In this document: positions 8,037-16,465 of the stretch, in pieces | Position numbering within the stretch: position 1 is the stretch's first letter | How the letters are laid out: each line of letters starts with the position of its first letter | NCBI RefSeq assembly: GCF_000282475.1 | Contig: NZ_AKJF01000124.1 | Location: 1-44,514 of the forward strand | From: Pseudomonas sp. GM78 | GTDB taxonomy: Bacteria > Pseudomonadota > Gammaproteobacteria > Pseudomonadales > Pseudomonadaceae | DNA length: 44,514 nucleotides | Direction of reading: 5' to 3' | Translations under genes and position numbers: made by a program | Notes under the pieces: generated by a model | The model's input: the letters and a program-made list of their open reading frames with translations, nothing else | Database searches by the model: none | Told to the model about the DNA's origin: nothing

Positions 8037-8726
8037 TCAACCGTCCTGGTAGATGTAGTGCAGGTAGCTCACCTGCTCTGCCACCGGCAGGCGATGCAGC
8101 TTGGGGCAGGATTCGCACAGCACCAGCGGTTCGCCTTCAACGGGTTCGTGCAGCTGGTAATGCAGGCAGCAATGCCGCCGCAATGGCAGTCGGGGGACAA
8201 TCTGCGGCGCCGGTGATTCGACCATGCGCTGCAGGCCCCGCAGCTTCAGACGGCCATCGTTGACGATCGCCTGCTCCAGCCACTGGTGCGCCTCGGCGAA
8301 CCCGTCCCTGGACAAGTCGGCATCCATTCTGGCGAAGGCGCCGTCCCAGATGGCGACCATGTTGCCCCACAGTATTTTCGGAGCCAGGCCACCGGCGGCG
8401 GCCAGGGTGACGAACAGCGGCGCCAGGTGTTCGTGGATCAACCGCGACCAGTAGGTCGCGCGGTATTGCGGGGCCAGTTTCGCTGGTTGGACAGCCAACC
8501 CCACCGCCTGGGGTTGACCATCATCGTGCAGCAGCACCGCCTGCCCTTCCCAGAAATCGAGCGCTGCCTGGCGGGTAAGTACACAGGCGAACGCGGCCGG
8601 TAGAACGATGCTCATGTAGTTCATCGACCACTGCGAAACCACCGCAGCACGGTTCACCCCCGGATAAAGCAAGGCGAACCGGGTCAGCAAGGGGTGCAGC
8701 ACGGCGGGGTCGGCAAGCCGACTCAA
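8037..8726 (-). CDS. FhuF-like ferric-siderophore reductase
   Basis: At least 229 residues of an FhuF-type cytoplasmic reductase that would release iron from an imported ferric siderophore. The C-terminal iron-sulfur motif is Cys-Cys-x16-Cys-x2-Cys (RHCCLHY to CESC). E. coli FhuF has x10 between the second and third cysteines, so the loop is longer here. The start is uncertain: the given start is TTG at 8726, but the frame stays open and protein-like (PVIEFPEWLTQAWPP...) to about 8840, where a TAA interrupts it. There is no ATG or GTG in that stretch, so the true start may be a rarer codon. It is divergent from the second ABC gene with a Fur-like box between them, and its 3' end faces the first ABC gene across REPIN 1. 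Confidence 0.82.
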   Translation of the reverse strand: MSRLADPAVLHPLLTRFALLYPGVNRAAVVSQWSMNYMSIVLPAAFACVLTRQAALDFWEGQAVLLHDDGQPQAVGLAVQPAKLAPQYRATYWSRLIHEHLAPLFVTLAAAGGLAPKILWGNMVAIWDGAFARMDADLSRDGFAEAHQWLEQAIVNDGRLKLRGLQRMVESPAPQIVPRLPLRRHCCLHYQLHEPVEGEPLVLCESCPKLHRLPVAEQVSYLHYIYQDG

Positions 8727-8844
8727 GGCGATGGAGGGTTGATCACCCGGCGCATTGCAGATGACCCGCTGAATCGGCGGCCAGGCCTGGGTCAGCCATT
8801 CTGGAAATTCGATAACGGGACTCCCGTGACTATCCCTGTTAATT

Positions 8845-8863
8845 GCAAACGATTAGCATTGGC
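8845..8863. promoter_or_regulatory. Putative Fur box between fhuF-like and ABC genes
   Basis: GCAAACGATTAGCATTGGC matches the 19-base Fur consensus GATAATGATAATCATTATC at 12 positions, including the central GAT and CATT. It lies between the divergent reductase and ABC genes, where one Fur site could control both. Fur control is inferred. Confidence 0.5.
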
Positions 8864-8925
8864 CGATCCTATCCGTCCTCTCCTGCAAACTCAACGTCGC
8901 CAGCGACCGGGCTCACAAGGACCTC

Positions 8926-10629
8926 ATGCAAACACTCCGTAACTTCTGGCGTCTGGCAAGGCCTTTCTGGGCATCCGAACAAAAGTACCCGGCCCTGCTG
9001 TTGTTGCTGGGTACGGTGTTGATGACCCTGTGCCTGGTCGGGGTCAACATCCTCACCAACTTCTGGAACCTGCACTTTTACAACGCCCTGCAGGACAAGG
9101 ACTACGCCGGTTTTCTCCTTGGCGGCGTGCAGTTCATCGCGCTGCAGGTCGGCACCGCGGCCTTTACCGTCGCCGCGTTTCACTTCCAGCAAAAACTGAC
9201 GTTGCGCTGGCGCCGTTGGGCGACCCGCAACATGCTCGGCCAATGGCTGGGCAGCCAGCGTTACCAGAGGCTGAAGCTGACCGAGACCGACGTCGACAAC
9301 CCTGATCAGCGCATCGCCGAGGACATCGACCTGTTCATCGTCAAGTCGCTCAAGTTGAGCCTGGGGTTGCTGACGTCAGTGGTGTCGCTGTTTTCCTTCC
9401 TGCATATCCTCTGGCAGGCTTCCAGCCTGGTCAGTGTGCCGTTTGCCGGGCAATCCCTGGTCATCCCGGGGTTGCTGGTGTGGATCGCCCTGGTCTACGC
9501 GCTATTGGGCACGGGTCTGGCGTTCTGGCTGGGGCGCGCATTGCCACGGCTGAACTTCATGCAACAGCGGCGCGAAGCCGACTTTCGTTTCTCGTTGATG
9601 CGCTTGCGGGAAAACGCCGACTCGGTTGCCCATTACCGCGGCGAAGCCATGGAGAATGCCCGTTTCAACCAACGCCTGGAAGCGGCGCTGGAGAACTTCT
9701 GGGCGCTGGTGAAAAAGCAGAAGCTGATCATGGGTTACTCGACCTTCTACTTGCGCAGCGCCACGGTCATCCCGATGTTCATCATGGCGCCACAGTTTTT
9801 TGCCGGTGCGTTTCCTCTTGGTCGCCTGACCCAGATCAGCGCCGCCTTCGGCGAAGTGCATGCGGCCATCGCCTACCTGGTAGAGGTGTTCCCGGAACTG
9901 TCGGCCTGGAAATCGGTGATCGACCGGCTGATCGGTTTCCAGGAGCGCCTGGACAAGGTCGATGTCAAGTCGGGGGTCAGCCTGAGCCAGCAGTCCGACG
10001 GCCTGCATATCAAGGATCTGGACATCTGGCTGCCAAACGGCCGGACCTTGCTCGAAGGCTTTAACCTGTCACTTGAGCCCGGTGACAGCCTGCTGATCAG
10101 CGCGCCGTCCGGCTACGGCAAGTCGACACTGATTCGTGCGCTCACGGGACTTTGGCCCCATGCTCGCGGTTCGGCCCGTTACGACCGGGCGCGCACCCTG
10201 ACCCTCTCGCAAAAACCTTATCTGCCGCTGGGCAGCTTGCGCGATGCGCTCTGGTATCCCCTGCCCCCCCATCGCGATCACGACCTCGAACTGCGCCTGG
10301 CCATGCAACAAGTCGGCCTGCAACACCTGGGCGAACAACTGGATGAGGAACAGGATTGGGCCCAGACCTTGAGCGTCGGCGAACAGCAACGCTGTGCCTT
10401 CGTTCGGGCACTGATGGTCCGCCCCAGCGTGCTGTTCCTCGATGAGAGCAGTTCGGCACTGGATCATGCGAACGAAACGCGCTGCTATCAGTTGCTCAAA
10501 CAGACACTGCCGGAGGCGATCCTGATCAGCGTCGGCCACAATGCCTCGCTGGAACGCTTCCATCGGCACGTGCTGGAACTGCAAGGCGAAGCCCGGTGGC
10601 TGCATCGAAAGGTGGTGCAGCCCGTCTGA
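8926..10629 (+). CDS. SbmA/BacA-YddA-type ABC transporter
   Basis: A 567-residue protein with an N-terminal ABC_membrane_2-type domain (hydrophobic segments near 22-45, 60-85, 140-165 and 175-203) and a C-terminal ATPase. The family hallmark DNPDQRIAED is at about 124-133. Walker A is APSGYGKST (393-401), the segment LSQKPYLPLGSLRDALWYP precedes the signature LSVGE (482-486), and Walker B is LFLDESS (503-509), where most relatives have DEATSALD. AAGG lies five bases before the ATG. Relatives include YddA, the mycobacterial corrinoid and peptide importer Rv1819c, and the BacA/SbmA peptide transporters, several of which take substrates into the cytoplasm. Next to a TonB receptor and an FhuF-like enzyme, an inner-membrane import step for an iron chelate is the simplest inference. 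No periplasmic binding protein is encoded nearby. Confidence 0.87.
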   Translation: MQTLRNFWRLARPFWASEQKYPALLLLLGTVLMTLCLVGVNILTNFWNLHFYNALQDKDYAGFLLGGVQFIALQVGTAAFTVAAFHFQQKLTLRWRRWATRNMLGQWLGSQRYQRLKLTETDVDNPDQRIAEDIDLFIVKSLKLSLGLLTSVVSLFSFLHILWQASSLVSVPFAGQSLVIPGLLVWIALVYALLGTGLAFWLGRALPRLNFMQQRREADFRFSLMRLRENADSVAHYRGEAMENARFNQRLEAALENFWALVKKQKLIMGYSTFYLRSATVIPMFIMAPQFFAGAFPLGRLTQISAAFGEVHAAIAYLVEVFPELSAWKSVIDRLIGFQERLDKVDVKSGVSLSQQSDGLHIKDLDIWLPNGRTLLEGFNLSLEPGDSLLISAPSGYGKSTLIRALTGLWPHARGSARYDRARTLTLSQKPYLPLGSLRDALWYPLPPHRDHDLELRLAMQQVGLQHLGEQLDEEQDWAQTLSVGEQQRCAFVRALMVRPSVLFLDESSSALDHANETRCYQLLKQTLPEAILISVGHNASLERFHRHVLELQGEARWLHRKVVQPV

Positions 10630-10764
10630 CTGCGCAGGGCGCGCAACCGCTGTCCGGCGCTCAGGGGAAAATGCCCCCACATATGGGTTTTAGTACCCGC
10701 TTCGGGCCCGGTGTTTCCCTGGTGAGACGGTTGCCAGGCGCACCGCGCAAGCGCGGCATTGCAT

Positions 10765-10780
10765 TGGCATGGATACTGCT
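10765..10780 (+). promoter_or_regulatory. Sigma-54-like promoter before the orphan kinase
   Basis: TGGCATGGATACTGCT fits the RpoN consensus TGGCACG-N4-TTGCW with two mismatches. The invariant GG and GC are correctly spaced 12 bases apart (10766 and 10778). Transcription would start near 10791, about 55 bases before the kinase ATG. No enhancer-binding protein gene is next to it. Confidence 0.55.
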
Positions 10781-10845
10781 GTTCACCCAGGGCTTGGTTG
10801 AGTGGTTGAAGCTGCTGGAATGCAGCATACCCTGGAGTACTCCCT

Positions 10846-12309
10846 ATGCCTGCAATCGACGTGCTGTATAAATGTTTTCGCCCTGGAACAGTTGACTCGA
10901 TTGCACCCACTCAACAATTCAATCTGCTGCGCTGGTTTTCGATTGCCAGCTTCCTTCTCGTCAGTGTGATTGCATTTGGGCTGGGCTCTTTGTCGACGAG
11001 TTTCCTGGTCGCGGAAAGCCTCGAGCGCGATGCACTGACGTCAGCACAGTTCATCCAGACCATCGCAAAGGGTGATATACGCCATCACGGACTGGCGGGT
11101 ATGCAGATCGGGGAGTTGCTGGCATTCACTCAACAGAAGACGATGCCACAAGACCAGAAGCAGATCGCACAGCCCATCAGCTTCGAATTCCTGGACTATC
11201 TTGCGCAGCTCCCGAACTCGCTCCTGATCAATATCTATTCCCCACTTCGAACAGTGGTCTGGTCAACCAACAAGAAGCTGGTTGGGCGAGCATTCCTGAA
11301 TGACGAGCTTGAGCAGGCATTCAGTTCCAAGGAGCGGATATCCACCAAGTACAGCAATGTCGATGCAGACCGCAGCGAACAGAAATTCCTGCACCCCCCG
11401 AAAGAATTCTTCATCGAAAGCTACATCCCTATCGTCGATGACCAAGGGAAAATTCTGGCGGTGGTTGAAATCTACAGGGAGCCTGCGGACCTCATTGAAC
11501 GCCTCAACCACGGGCACTGGCTAATCTGGCTGTCCACCATGGGCGGTCTGATGGTTTATTTCGGGATTTACTGGATTGCCCGACGAACATCGATCCAGTT
11601 GGCGTCAAAAGAAGCTCAAGTCGTTGCCAACAAGACCTACGTTGGCTTGGGCGAAGTGTCCACGGCCATTGCCCATAGCCTGCGTAACCCACTGGCCTGC
11701 ATCCGTTCAAGCGCAGAGTTGGCAAATGACATGGACGGCCAGCCTGCAAGCAAGCACCTCGACAATATTGTCGCTCAGGTGGACCGGATGTCGCGATGGG
11801 TACAGGAATTGCTCCTGTGCCTGGGCCCGATCCGCGGCGAGGCAGAGCTGGTGGATCCGATGGAGATGGTACAGGTCGCACTCGACAGCTTCAGTGCGCA
11901 ACTGAGTGCATCAAAAATCCAGGTGGCGTTCAAAAATGAATCCACGCCCCGGGTCATCAGCAATCCGCTGTTGCTCTCGCAGATTTTGAGAAGCGTCATT
12001 GCCAATGCCATAGAGGCGATGCCGACCGCAGGAACCCTGAACATCGAGGCTCGCCTGGATGATGCCCAACAACGGCTGAACCTGACCATCTGCGACACCG
12101 GGGGTGGATCTTCCCGGCAACAGCAACTGATGGCCTTCAAATCTTTCTACACCACCCGACAAGGCAGGCTGGGTATTGGCTTTATCATGGTGAGGCAGAT
12201 CATGGAATGTTTCGGCGGCGACGCGCGCCTGACAATCCAGGACAAACAGGGAACATCGGTGCACTTGAGTTTCAGGGTCCAGGACGGGAAAGCCAACGCA
12301 CCGCACTAA
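10846..12309 (+). CDS. Orphan membrane sensor histidine kinase
   Basis: A 487-residue inner-membrane kinase. Transmembrane helices are at about 29-53 and 224-246, enclosing a periplasmic sensing region of about 170 residues that could be a CACHE/PAS-like fold. The dimerisation box holds the phospho-acceptor His277 in AHSLRNPLACIRSSAE, the NtrB/DctB-like HSLRNP type. Then come the N-box (VIANAIEAMP), a G1 box reading CDTGGGSS in place of the usual DNGPGI, and a G2-like LGIGFIMVRQI. GGAG lies eight bases before the ATG. No response regulator gene adjoins it, and it converges on the exporter gene with a four-base overlap. Kinases of this subtype usually pair with sigma-54-type regulators, which agrees with the RpoN-like promoter upstream. 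The signal is unknown. The altered G1 box may lower ATP binding, but I expect it is active. Confidence 0.88.
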   Translation: MPAIDVLYKCFRPGTVDSIAPTQQFNLLRWFSIASFLLVSVIAFGLGSLSTSFLVAESLERDALTSAQFIQTIAKGDIRHHGLAGMQIGELLAFTQQKTMPQDQKQIAQPISFEFLDYLAQLPNSLLINIYSPLRTVVWSTNKKLVGRAFLNDELEQAFSSKERISTKYSNVDADRSEQKFLHPPKEFFIESYIPIVDDQGKILAVVEIYREPADLIERLNHGHWLIWLSTMGGLMVYFGIYWIARRTSIQLASKEAQVVANKTYVGLGEVSTAIAHSLRNPLACIRSSAELANDMDGQPASKHLDNIVAQVDRMSRWVQELLLCLGPIRGEAELVDPMEMVQVALDSFSAQLSASKIQVAFKNESTPRVISNPLLLSQILRSVIANAIEAMPTAGTLNIEARLDDAQQRLNLTICDTGGGSSRQQQLMAFKSFYTTRQGRLGIGFIMVRQIMECFGGDARLTIQDKQGTSVHLSFRVQDGKANAPH

Positions 12310-13709
12310 TCCTTGGCCCGTGCACGCTGCAACACCGCCTCCCCCGCCTGGGGCGGCAGTCGCAGGTTGTCCAGCAAGGCGATGGCCGCAATCACCGCCA
12401 CACACAGGAATGTCAGCTGGAAGTCGGCAGTCTCGGCGTGCCCTGCGGTGCCATGGATGTTCATGGCCAGGCGCAGCAGCAACGCGCCGATGGCCACCCC
12501 CATCGCCATGCTCAACTGGAAGAACATGCTGAACAAGGTTGAAGCGTCGCTCATCTGTTCCTTGGGGATTTCGGCAAAGGCCAGTGTGTTGAACACGGTG
12601 AACTGCATGGAGCGCGACAGGCCACCGACGAACAGGATGAACAGGATCAGCGCCGGACTCATGCGCTCATCCAGCAGCGCACACGCCGCGATCGCCAGGA
12701 CGCCAAGGATGCCGTTGACCATCAGCACCGGACGAAATCCCCAACGCTGCATCACCCAGGTGGTGAAGGGTTTCATCGCCAGGTTGCCGGCAAATACCGC
12801 CAATACCAGCAGCCCCGCATCGAACGCAGATAGACCGAAAGCCAGTTGAAACATCAGCGGCAGGAGAAACGGCAAGGTGCTGATGGCAATCCGGAAAATC
12901 GAGCCCCCGCACAGGCAGACGTTGAAGGTACGAATACCGGTTACACCCAGCGCCAACAAGGGTTGCGCATGCCGACGCATATGGCGCCAGGCGAAAATGC
13001 CGAGAACCACACCGGTGCCACTCAGTGCCAGGCCTTGCAGCACATCGTCACGACTTTGCCCGAGCATCTCCACGCCATACAGCAAGGCAGCGCTGGCGAT
13101 ACCCACCAACAGAAAGCCTCTGAAATCGAACGTCCTCGCACTGGCGTCGTCCCGTTTGGGCAGCAAGGCCAGCGCGGCAATCAGGGCCAACACGCCCAAT
13201 GGCAGATTGAGATAGAAAATCCACGGCCAGGAAGCGTGGGTGACGATGAAACCACCCACGGGAGGGCCAAGTACCGGTGCGACCAGGCCGGGCCAGGTAA
13301 TGAATGAGATCGCGCGCACCAGGTCTTTCTTCTCGGTGCTGCGCAGCACTGCCAGCCGTCCCACCGGCACCATCATCGCGCCGCTGATGCCTTGCAGCAC
13401 GCGAGCGGCGACAAAGGTTTCGAGGCTGTCACTCAACCCGCACATCAACGAAGACAAGGTGAACAGGACGATCGCCGAACTGAAGACCAGGCGCGAGCCG
13501 AAACGATCAGCCAACCAGCCGCTCATGGGGATGGACACCGCCACGGCGAGCATGTAGGCGCTCATGCCAATGTTCAGGTCCACCGCCGCGACGCCGAACG
13601 TCCTGGCCATGTCAGGCAACGCGGTCGCGATCACCGTGGCGTCGAGGTTCTCCATGAAGAACGTGACGGCTACCAATAGAGCAATCCATGTTGAGCGGCG
13701 TTGGGACAT
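12306..13709 (-). CDS. DHA2-family MFS multidrug exporter
   Basis: A 467-residue inner-membrane proton antiporter of the EmrB/QacA-like branch. Motif A is GWLADRFGSR (after helix 2). The N-terminal helix carries the family segment MENLDATVIATALPDM, and motif C-like glycines occur in PVLGPPVGG. Hydrophobic segments across the whole length suit the 14-helix DHA2 layout. The ATG at 13709 has AGGA nine bases upstream. It lies 73 bases downstream of the kinase gene of the seven-gene operon on the same strand, so it may be read through from there, or it may have its own promoter near the palindrome at 13765. There is no adaptor protein (EmrA) gene beside it. The substrate is unknown; it could export the product of the neighbouring operon, but that is only inference from position. 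Confidence 0.88.
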   Translation of the reverse strand: MSQRRSTWIALLVAVTFFMENLDATVIATALPDMARTFGVAAVDLNIGMSAYMLAVAVSIPMSGWLADRFGSRLVFSSAIVLFTLSSLMCGLSDSLETFVAARVLQGISGAMMVPVGRLAVLRSTEKKDLVRAISFITWPGLVAPVLGPPVGGFIVTHASWPWIFYLNLPLGVLALIAALALLPKRDDASARTFDFRGFLLVGIASAALLYGVEMLGQSRDDVLQGLALSGTGVVLGIFAWRHMRRHAQPLLALGVTGIRTFNVCLCGGSIFRIAISTLPFLLPLMFQLAFGLSAFDAGLLVLAVFAGNLAMKPFTTWVMQRWGFRPVLMVNGILGVLAIAACALLDERMSPALILFILFVGGLSRSMQFTVFNTLAFAEIPKEQMSDASTLFSMFFQLSMAMGVAIGALLLRLAMNIHGTAGHAETADFQLTFLCVAVIAAIALLDNLRLPPQAGEAVLQRARAKD

Positions 13710-13764
13710 CGGTCATTCCTGTTTGACTGCGTGGTTGCTCGACTGGCTAACCTGCGCACTTTGC

Positions 13765-13778
13765 GTCATGTAAATGAC
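13765..13778. promoter_or_regulatory. Palindrome GTCAT-N4-ATGAC before the exporter gene
   Basis: GTCATGTAAATGAC has perfect five-base arms around a four-base spacer. It lies 56 bases upstream of the exporter ATG and just past the stop of the kinase gene. It could be a repressor operator, but no adjacent regulator gene suggests which. Confidence 0.3.
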
Positions 13779-13782
13779 AACG

Positions 13783-15150
13783 TCAAAAGCGCCGGATTTC
13801 CAACGAAGCGCGCAATCCACCCTGCTCGCGATTCTCCAGCCTGACCTGCCCGCCCAGGCGATCGGCAATGGCCCGAACAATGGTCAGTCCCAAGCCTGCT
13901 CCCTGGTCATTTGCCCGGCTGTAAAATCGCTCGAACAGCCGCTCGCGGTCCTCTTCCTGGATCCCCGGCCCCTCGTCCTCCACGGACAGTTCATAGCCCT
14001 GTTCGGTTTTGGCCAGCCTGACGGTGATCAGCCCATGCACAGGCGAGAAATTCGCCGCATTGGTCACCAGGTTGTTCAACGCAATATCAATGGCGGCGGG
14101 ATCGACTTTTACCTGGCTGACGTCGCCGCTGACATCGAACACCAGCTCCAGGTTTTTGCCCAACAACCAGGGCGTCAGCTGAATCAGGCTGTCGCGAACC
14201 GTGGCTTGCAGGTCAATGTATTCAGGGGGTTGAACGCCTGCCTGGGGTTCGATACGCGCCATCGTGAGCAACTGGTTGACCAGTCGGCTGGTCCGGTCCA
14301 CGCCAGCGATCAGGTGTTCCAGCGATGCGCGGCGCTCCGCCTCGCTCCCCGCCTCCATCAGGTTCTGCGCATGCACCCTGAGCACCGCCAGCGGCGTGCG
14401 CATTTCGTGGGCGGCGTCGGCGATGAAACGTCGCTCACGCCCCAGTACTTCCTGAATCTGCGCGAGCACGCGGTTCAGCGCCGCTTGCATGGGCTCCAGC
14501 TCGCTGGGCAGTGGCGACAGGTGCAACGGCTCCAGTGAACCGCTGTGCCGTGCACGCAGGGTCGCCGCCATGTTCGCCAGCGGCTTGAGACCCCAGCCGA
14601 TGGCCAGCCAGACCATCACCGCAAGCAGCAGGCTGCCCAACATGTTGGGCCAAAGGGTATGGCGCACGATCCGGTCGACCAGGTCCGCCCGTACGTCGTC
14701 CCGTTCACCGACCCAGATCCGCAGGTGATTTTGCTTGTCTTCCAGCAGGAACGCGCGCCAGTGGCGGTTGTTCAGGTCCACCACATCGCTGAAGCCGGGC
14801 ATGGAGGGGGCAACGGTAAAAGAGGGAGCGCTGGCGGTGTGCACCAGCACTTCGCCCTGGGGATTGAAGACCTGAAAGGCAATCTTCCTTTCATAGGGGT
14901 GACCGTCACCCCTGGGCACCGCTTCGCTCAAGGCCTTGTTGAACGCCTCATACAACTCGGCGTGCTCCTTGCTGGCCAGTGGCATGCGCAGCACGCCTTG
15001 CAGCAATCGCGCGTTTTGCGCGAGTTGGGCGTCGTAGACTTCGGCAATTTCGTGATGGCTGTCGTACAGGTTCAAGGCGCTGATCACACCGAGACCCGCG
15101 AGCATCAGGCCGATGATCAGCGTCAGGGTGCGACGGCGGATCGACGTCAC
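13783..15150 (-). CDS. QseC/PmrB-type sensor histidine kinase
   Basis: A 455-residue inner-membrane sensor kinase that partners the regulator encoded just upstream. Helix 1 is at about 9-27. A periplasmic domain runs to about 165, with an acidic/His-bearing loop. Helix 2 is at about 167-187, followed by a HAMP-like linker. The phospho-acceptor is His248 in FIADAAHEMRTPLA, with an N-box (NNLVTNAANFSP), a G1 box (VEDEGPGI) and a G2 box (GAGLGLTIV), all intact. The start is GTG and overlaps the regulator stop by four bases (GTGA), so the pair is translationally coupled. It is the last gene of the seven-gene operon. Family members sense cations, acidity or membrane-active compounds; here the signal is unknown and may relate to the pathway encoded upstream. 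Confidence 0.93.
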   Translation of the reverse strand: MTSIRRRTLTLIIGLMLAGLGVISALNLYDSHHEIAEVYDAQLAQNARLLQGVLRMPLASKEHAELYEAFNKALSEAVPRGDGHPYERKIAFQVFNPQGEVLVHTASAPSFTVAPSMPGFSDVVDLNNRHWRAFLLEDKQNHLRIWVGERDDVRADLVDRIVRHTLWPNMLGSLLLAVMVWLAIGWGLKPLANMAATLRARHSGSLEPLHLSPLPSELEPMQAALNRVLAQIQEVLGRERRFIADAAHEMRTPLAVLRVHAQNLMEAGSEAERRASLEHLIAGVDRTSRLVNQLLTMARIEPQAGVQPPEYIDLQATVRDSLIQLTPWLLGKNLELVFDVSGDVSQVKVDPAAIDIALNNLVTNAANFSPVHGLITVRLAKTEQGYELSVEDEGPGIQEEDRERLFERFYSRANDQGAGLGLTIVRAIADRLGGQVRLENREQGGLRASLEIRRF

Positions 15151-15809
15151 CGACGCTCCTCCACCAGATAACCGACGCCGCGAATGGTACGGATCAGGTC
15201 GGTGGAGAACTTCTTGCGCAGGTGATGGATGTGCACTTCCAGGGTGTTGCTTTCAGCCTCCTCGTTCCAGCCGTAGAGCAATTGCATCAGATGGTCGCGG
15301 GTCATGACCCGGCCCGGCGGCGAAAGCAGTTCGTGCAACAGCTGATACTCCTTGGGCGTGAGCGCCACCGGCTCGCCCTGGTAGCTGACTTGCTGGGTGC
15401 CAGGGTTGAGCCTGATGCCAGCGTGCTCGATCAACACCTGTGCGCGCCCGGCGCTGCGCCGCAACAGGGCGCGCAGGCGCGCCTTGAACTCGGCCAGGTC
15501 GAAGGGCTTGATCAAGTAATCGTCAGCCCCGGCGTCGAGCCCGGCAATGCGGTCTTCGGTGGCATCCCGGGCCGTGAGAATCAGCACCGGCAGGTTCGAG
15601 CCGCTGTCGCGCAGGCGCCGCAGCACTTCGAGCCCGTCCATGCGCGGCAGGCCAAGGTCAAGCACCGCCAGGTCAAAGGTTTCGCTAAGCAGCGCATGCA
15701 AGGCGCTGCTGCCGTCTTGCAACCAGTCGACGGTATAGCCTTCGCGCCCCAGGGCTTGATGAATGCCTTCGCCGAGGGCCACATCATCTTCAATCAGTAG
15801 TAAGCGCAC
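15147..15809 (-). CDS. OmpR-family response regulator (QseB/PmrA-like)
   Basis: A 220-residue regulator with an N-terminal receiver and a C-terminal winged helix. The receiver has the acidic pair at 8-9, phospho-acceptor Asp51 (VLDLGLPRMDG), Thr near 79 (LILTARD) and Lys near 101 (YLIKPFD). The DNA-binding part carries LTPKEYQLLHELL and the TLEVHIHHLRKK recognition region. The start is GTG at 15809 with AGGAG upstream. It lies 11 bases after the TPR gene and overlaps the kinase by four bases, inside the same operon as the biosynthetic-type genes. PmrA/QseB-class regulators bind direct repeats of CTTAA-like half-sites spaced 11 bases; such a repeat is at 20133-20149 before the first gene of the operon, suggesting autoregulation. 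Confidence 0.93.
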   Translation of the reverse strand: MRLLLIEDDVALGEGIHQALGREGYTVDWLQDGSSALHALLSETFDLAVLDLGLPRMDGLEVLRRLRDSGSNLPVLILTARDATEDRIAGLDAGADDYLIKPFDLAEFKARLRALLRRSAGRAQVLIEHAGIRLNPGTQQVSYQGEPVALTPKEYQLLHELLSPPGRVMTRDHLMQLLYGWNEEAESNTLEVHIHHLRKKFSTDLIRTIRGVGYLVEERR

Positions 15810-15820
15810 GCGGGCTCCTG

Positions 15821-16465
15821 TCAGCCAAGTTTCCTGTTCACGTCCACCAGCAGTGTTTCGATCTCTTTGCGACGCCCGGTATCGGCGGTTTCCCGACCGG
15901 GCCGAGGGGCTGCCAACAGGGCTTTTTGCAACGCGGCCCTGGCCTCAGCGTAGCGCTTTTGACGGTAGAGGTGGTCCCCCCAGAAGTACAGGCTGTCGAT
16001 GCCATTGGGGTTCATCTGCAAGGCGACCTTGAGCAATTGCTCGGCTTTGTCGGCGTCACCGAAACCGATCGGCCAGCCTGGCACGCGGTCATACAACGCA
16101 CCGAGGCTGGTATAGGCCGAACCTTGCAAGGCCTTGGGGTCCAGGGTCAGGGCTTTTTCCAGATACTGCCTGGCGTCCTTGACCTTGCCCAGGGCGCCAA
16201 GCCCCCCTTGGGCGCCGGCCCAGCTGCTGGTGACGATGCCGGACCAGATCCAGGCCTCGGCCACTGACTGGCGTTCCTGGGTAAACGCAGCCGCCTGGGT
16301 GGCGAGTTTTTCGAAGGCGGCAGTGCGCTGCCCCTCGGGCAATTCGTACTGAATATGCGCCCAGCTCTGCTGGATGCCATTGAGACGTTGCTGATCGGCG
16401 GCGTCCAGGGCCCAAACGCTCTGGCTCAAGGCGCCCAGCAGTAAACACGCGGCAAATTTTTTCAT
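15821..16465 (-). CDS. Periplasmic TPR-repeat protein
   Basis: A 214-residue exported protein. The signal peptide MKKFAACLLLGALSQSVWA is cut after about residue 19. The mature part is helical with tetratricopeptide-like repeats: one around ARQYLEKALTLDPKALQGSAYTSL, one around AEQLLKVALQMNPNG, and one around RYAEARAALQKALLAAP. The ATG at 16465 overlaps the stop of the SDR gene by four bases; a longer open frame reaching 16930 lies on top of the SDR gene and is not real. In the operon it sits between the enzymes and the two-component pair. Its function is unknown. A periplasmic scaffold or sensor partner of the kinase is possible, but nothing in the sequence proves this. Confidence 0.85.
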   Translation of the reverse strand: MKKFAACLLLGALSQSVWALDAADQQRLNGIQQSWAHIQYELPEGQRTAAFEKLATQAAAFTQERQSVAEAWIWSGIVTSSWAGAQGGLGALGKVKDARQYLEKALTLDPKALQGSAYTSLGALYDRVPGWPIGFGDADKAEQLLKVALQMNPNGIDSLYFWGDHLYRQKRYAEARAALQKALLAAPRPGRETADTGRRKEIETLLVDVNRKLG

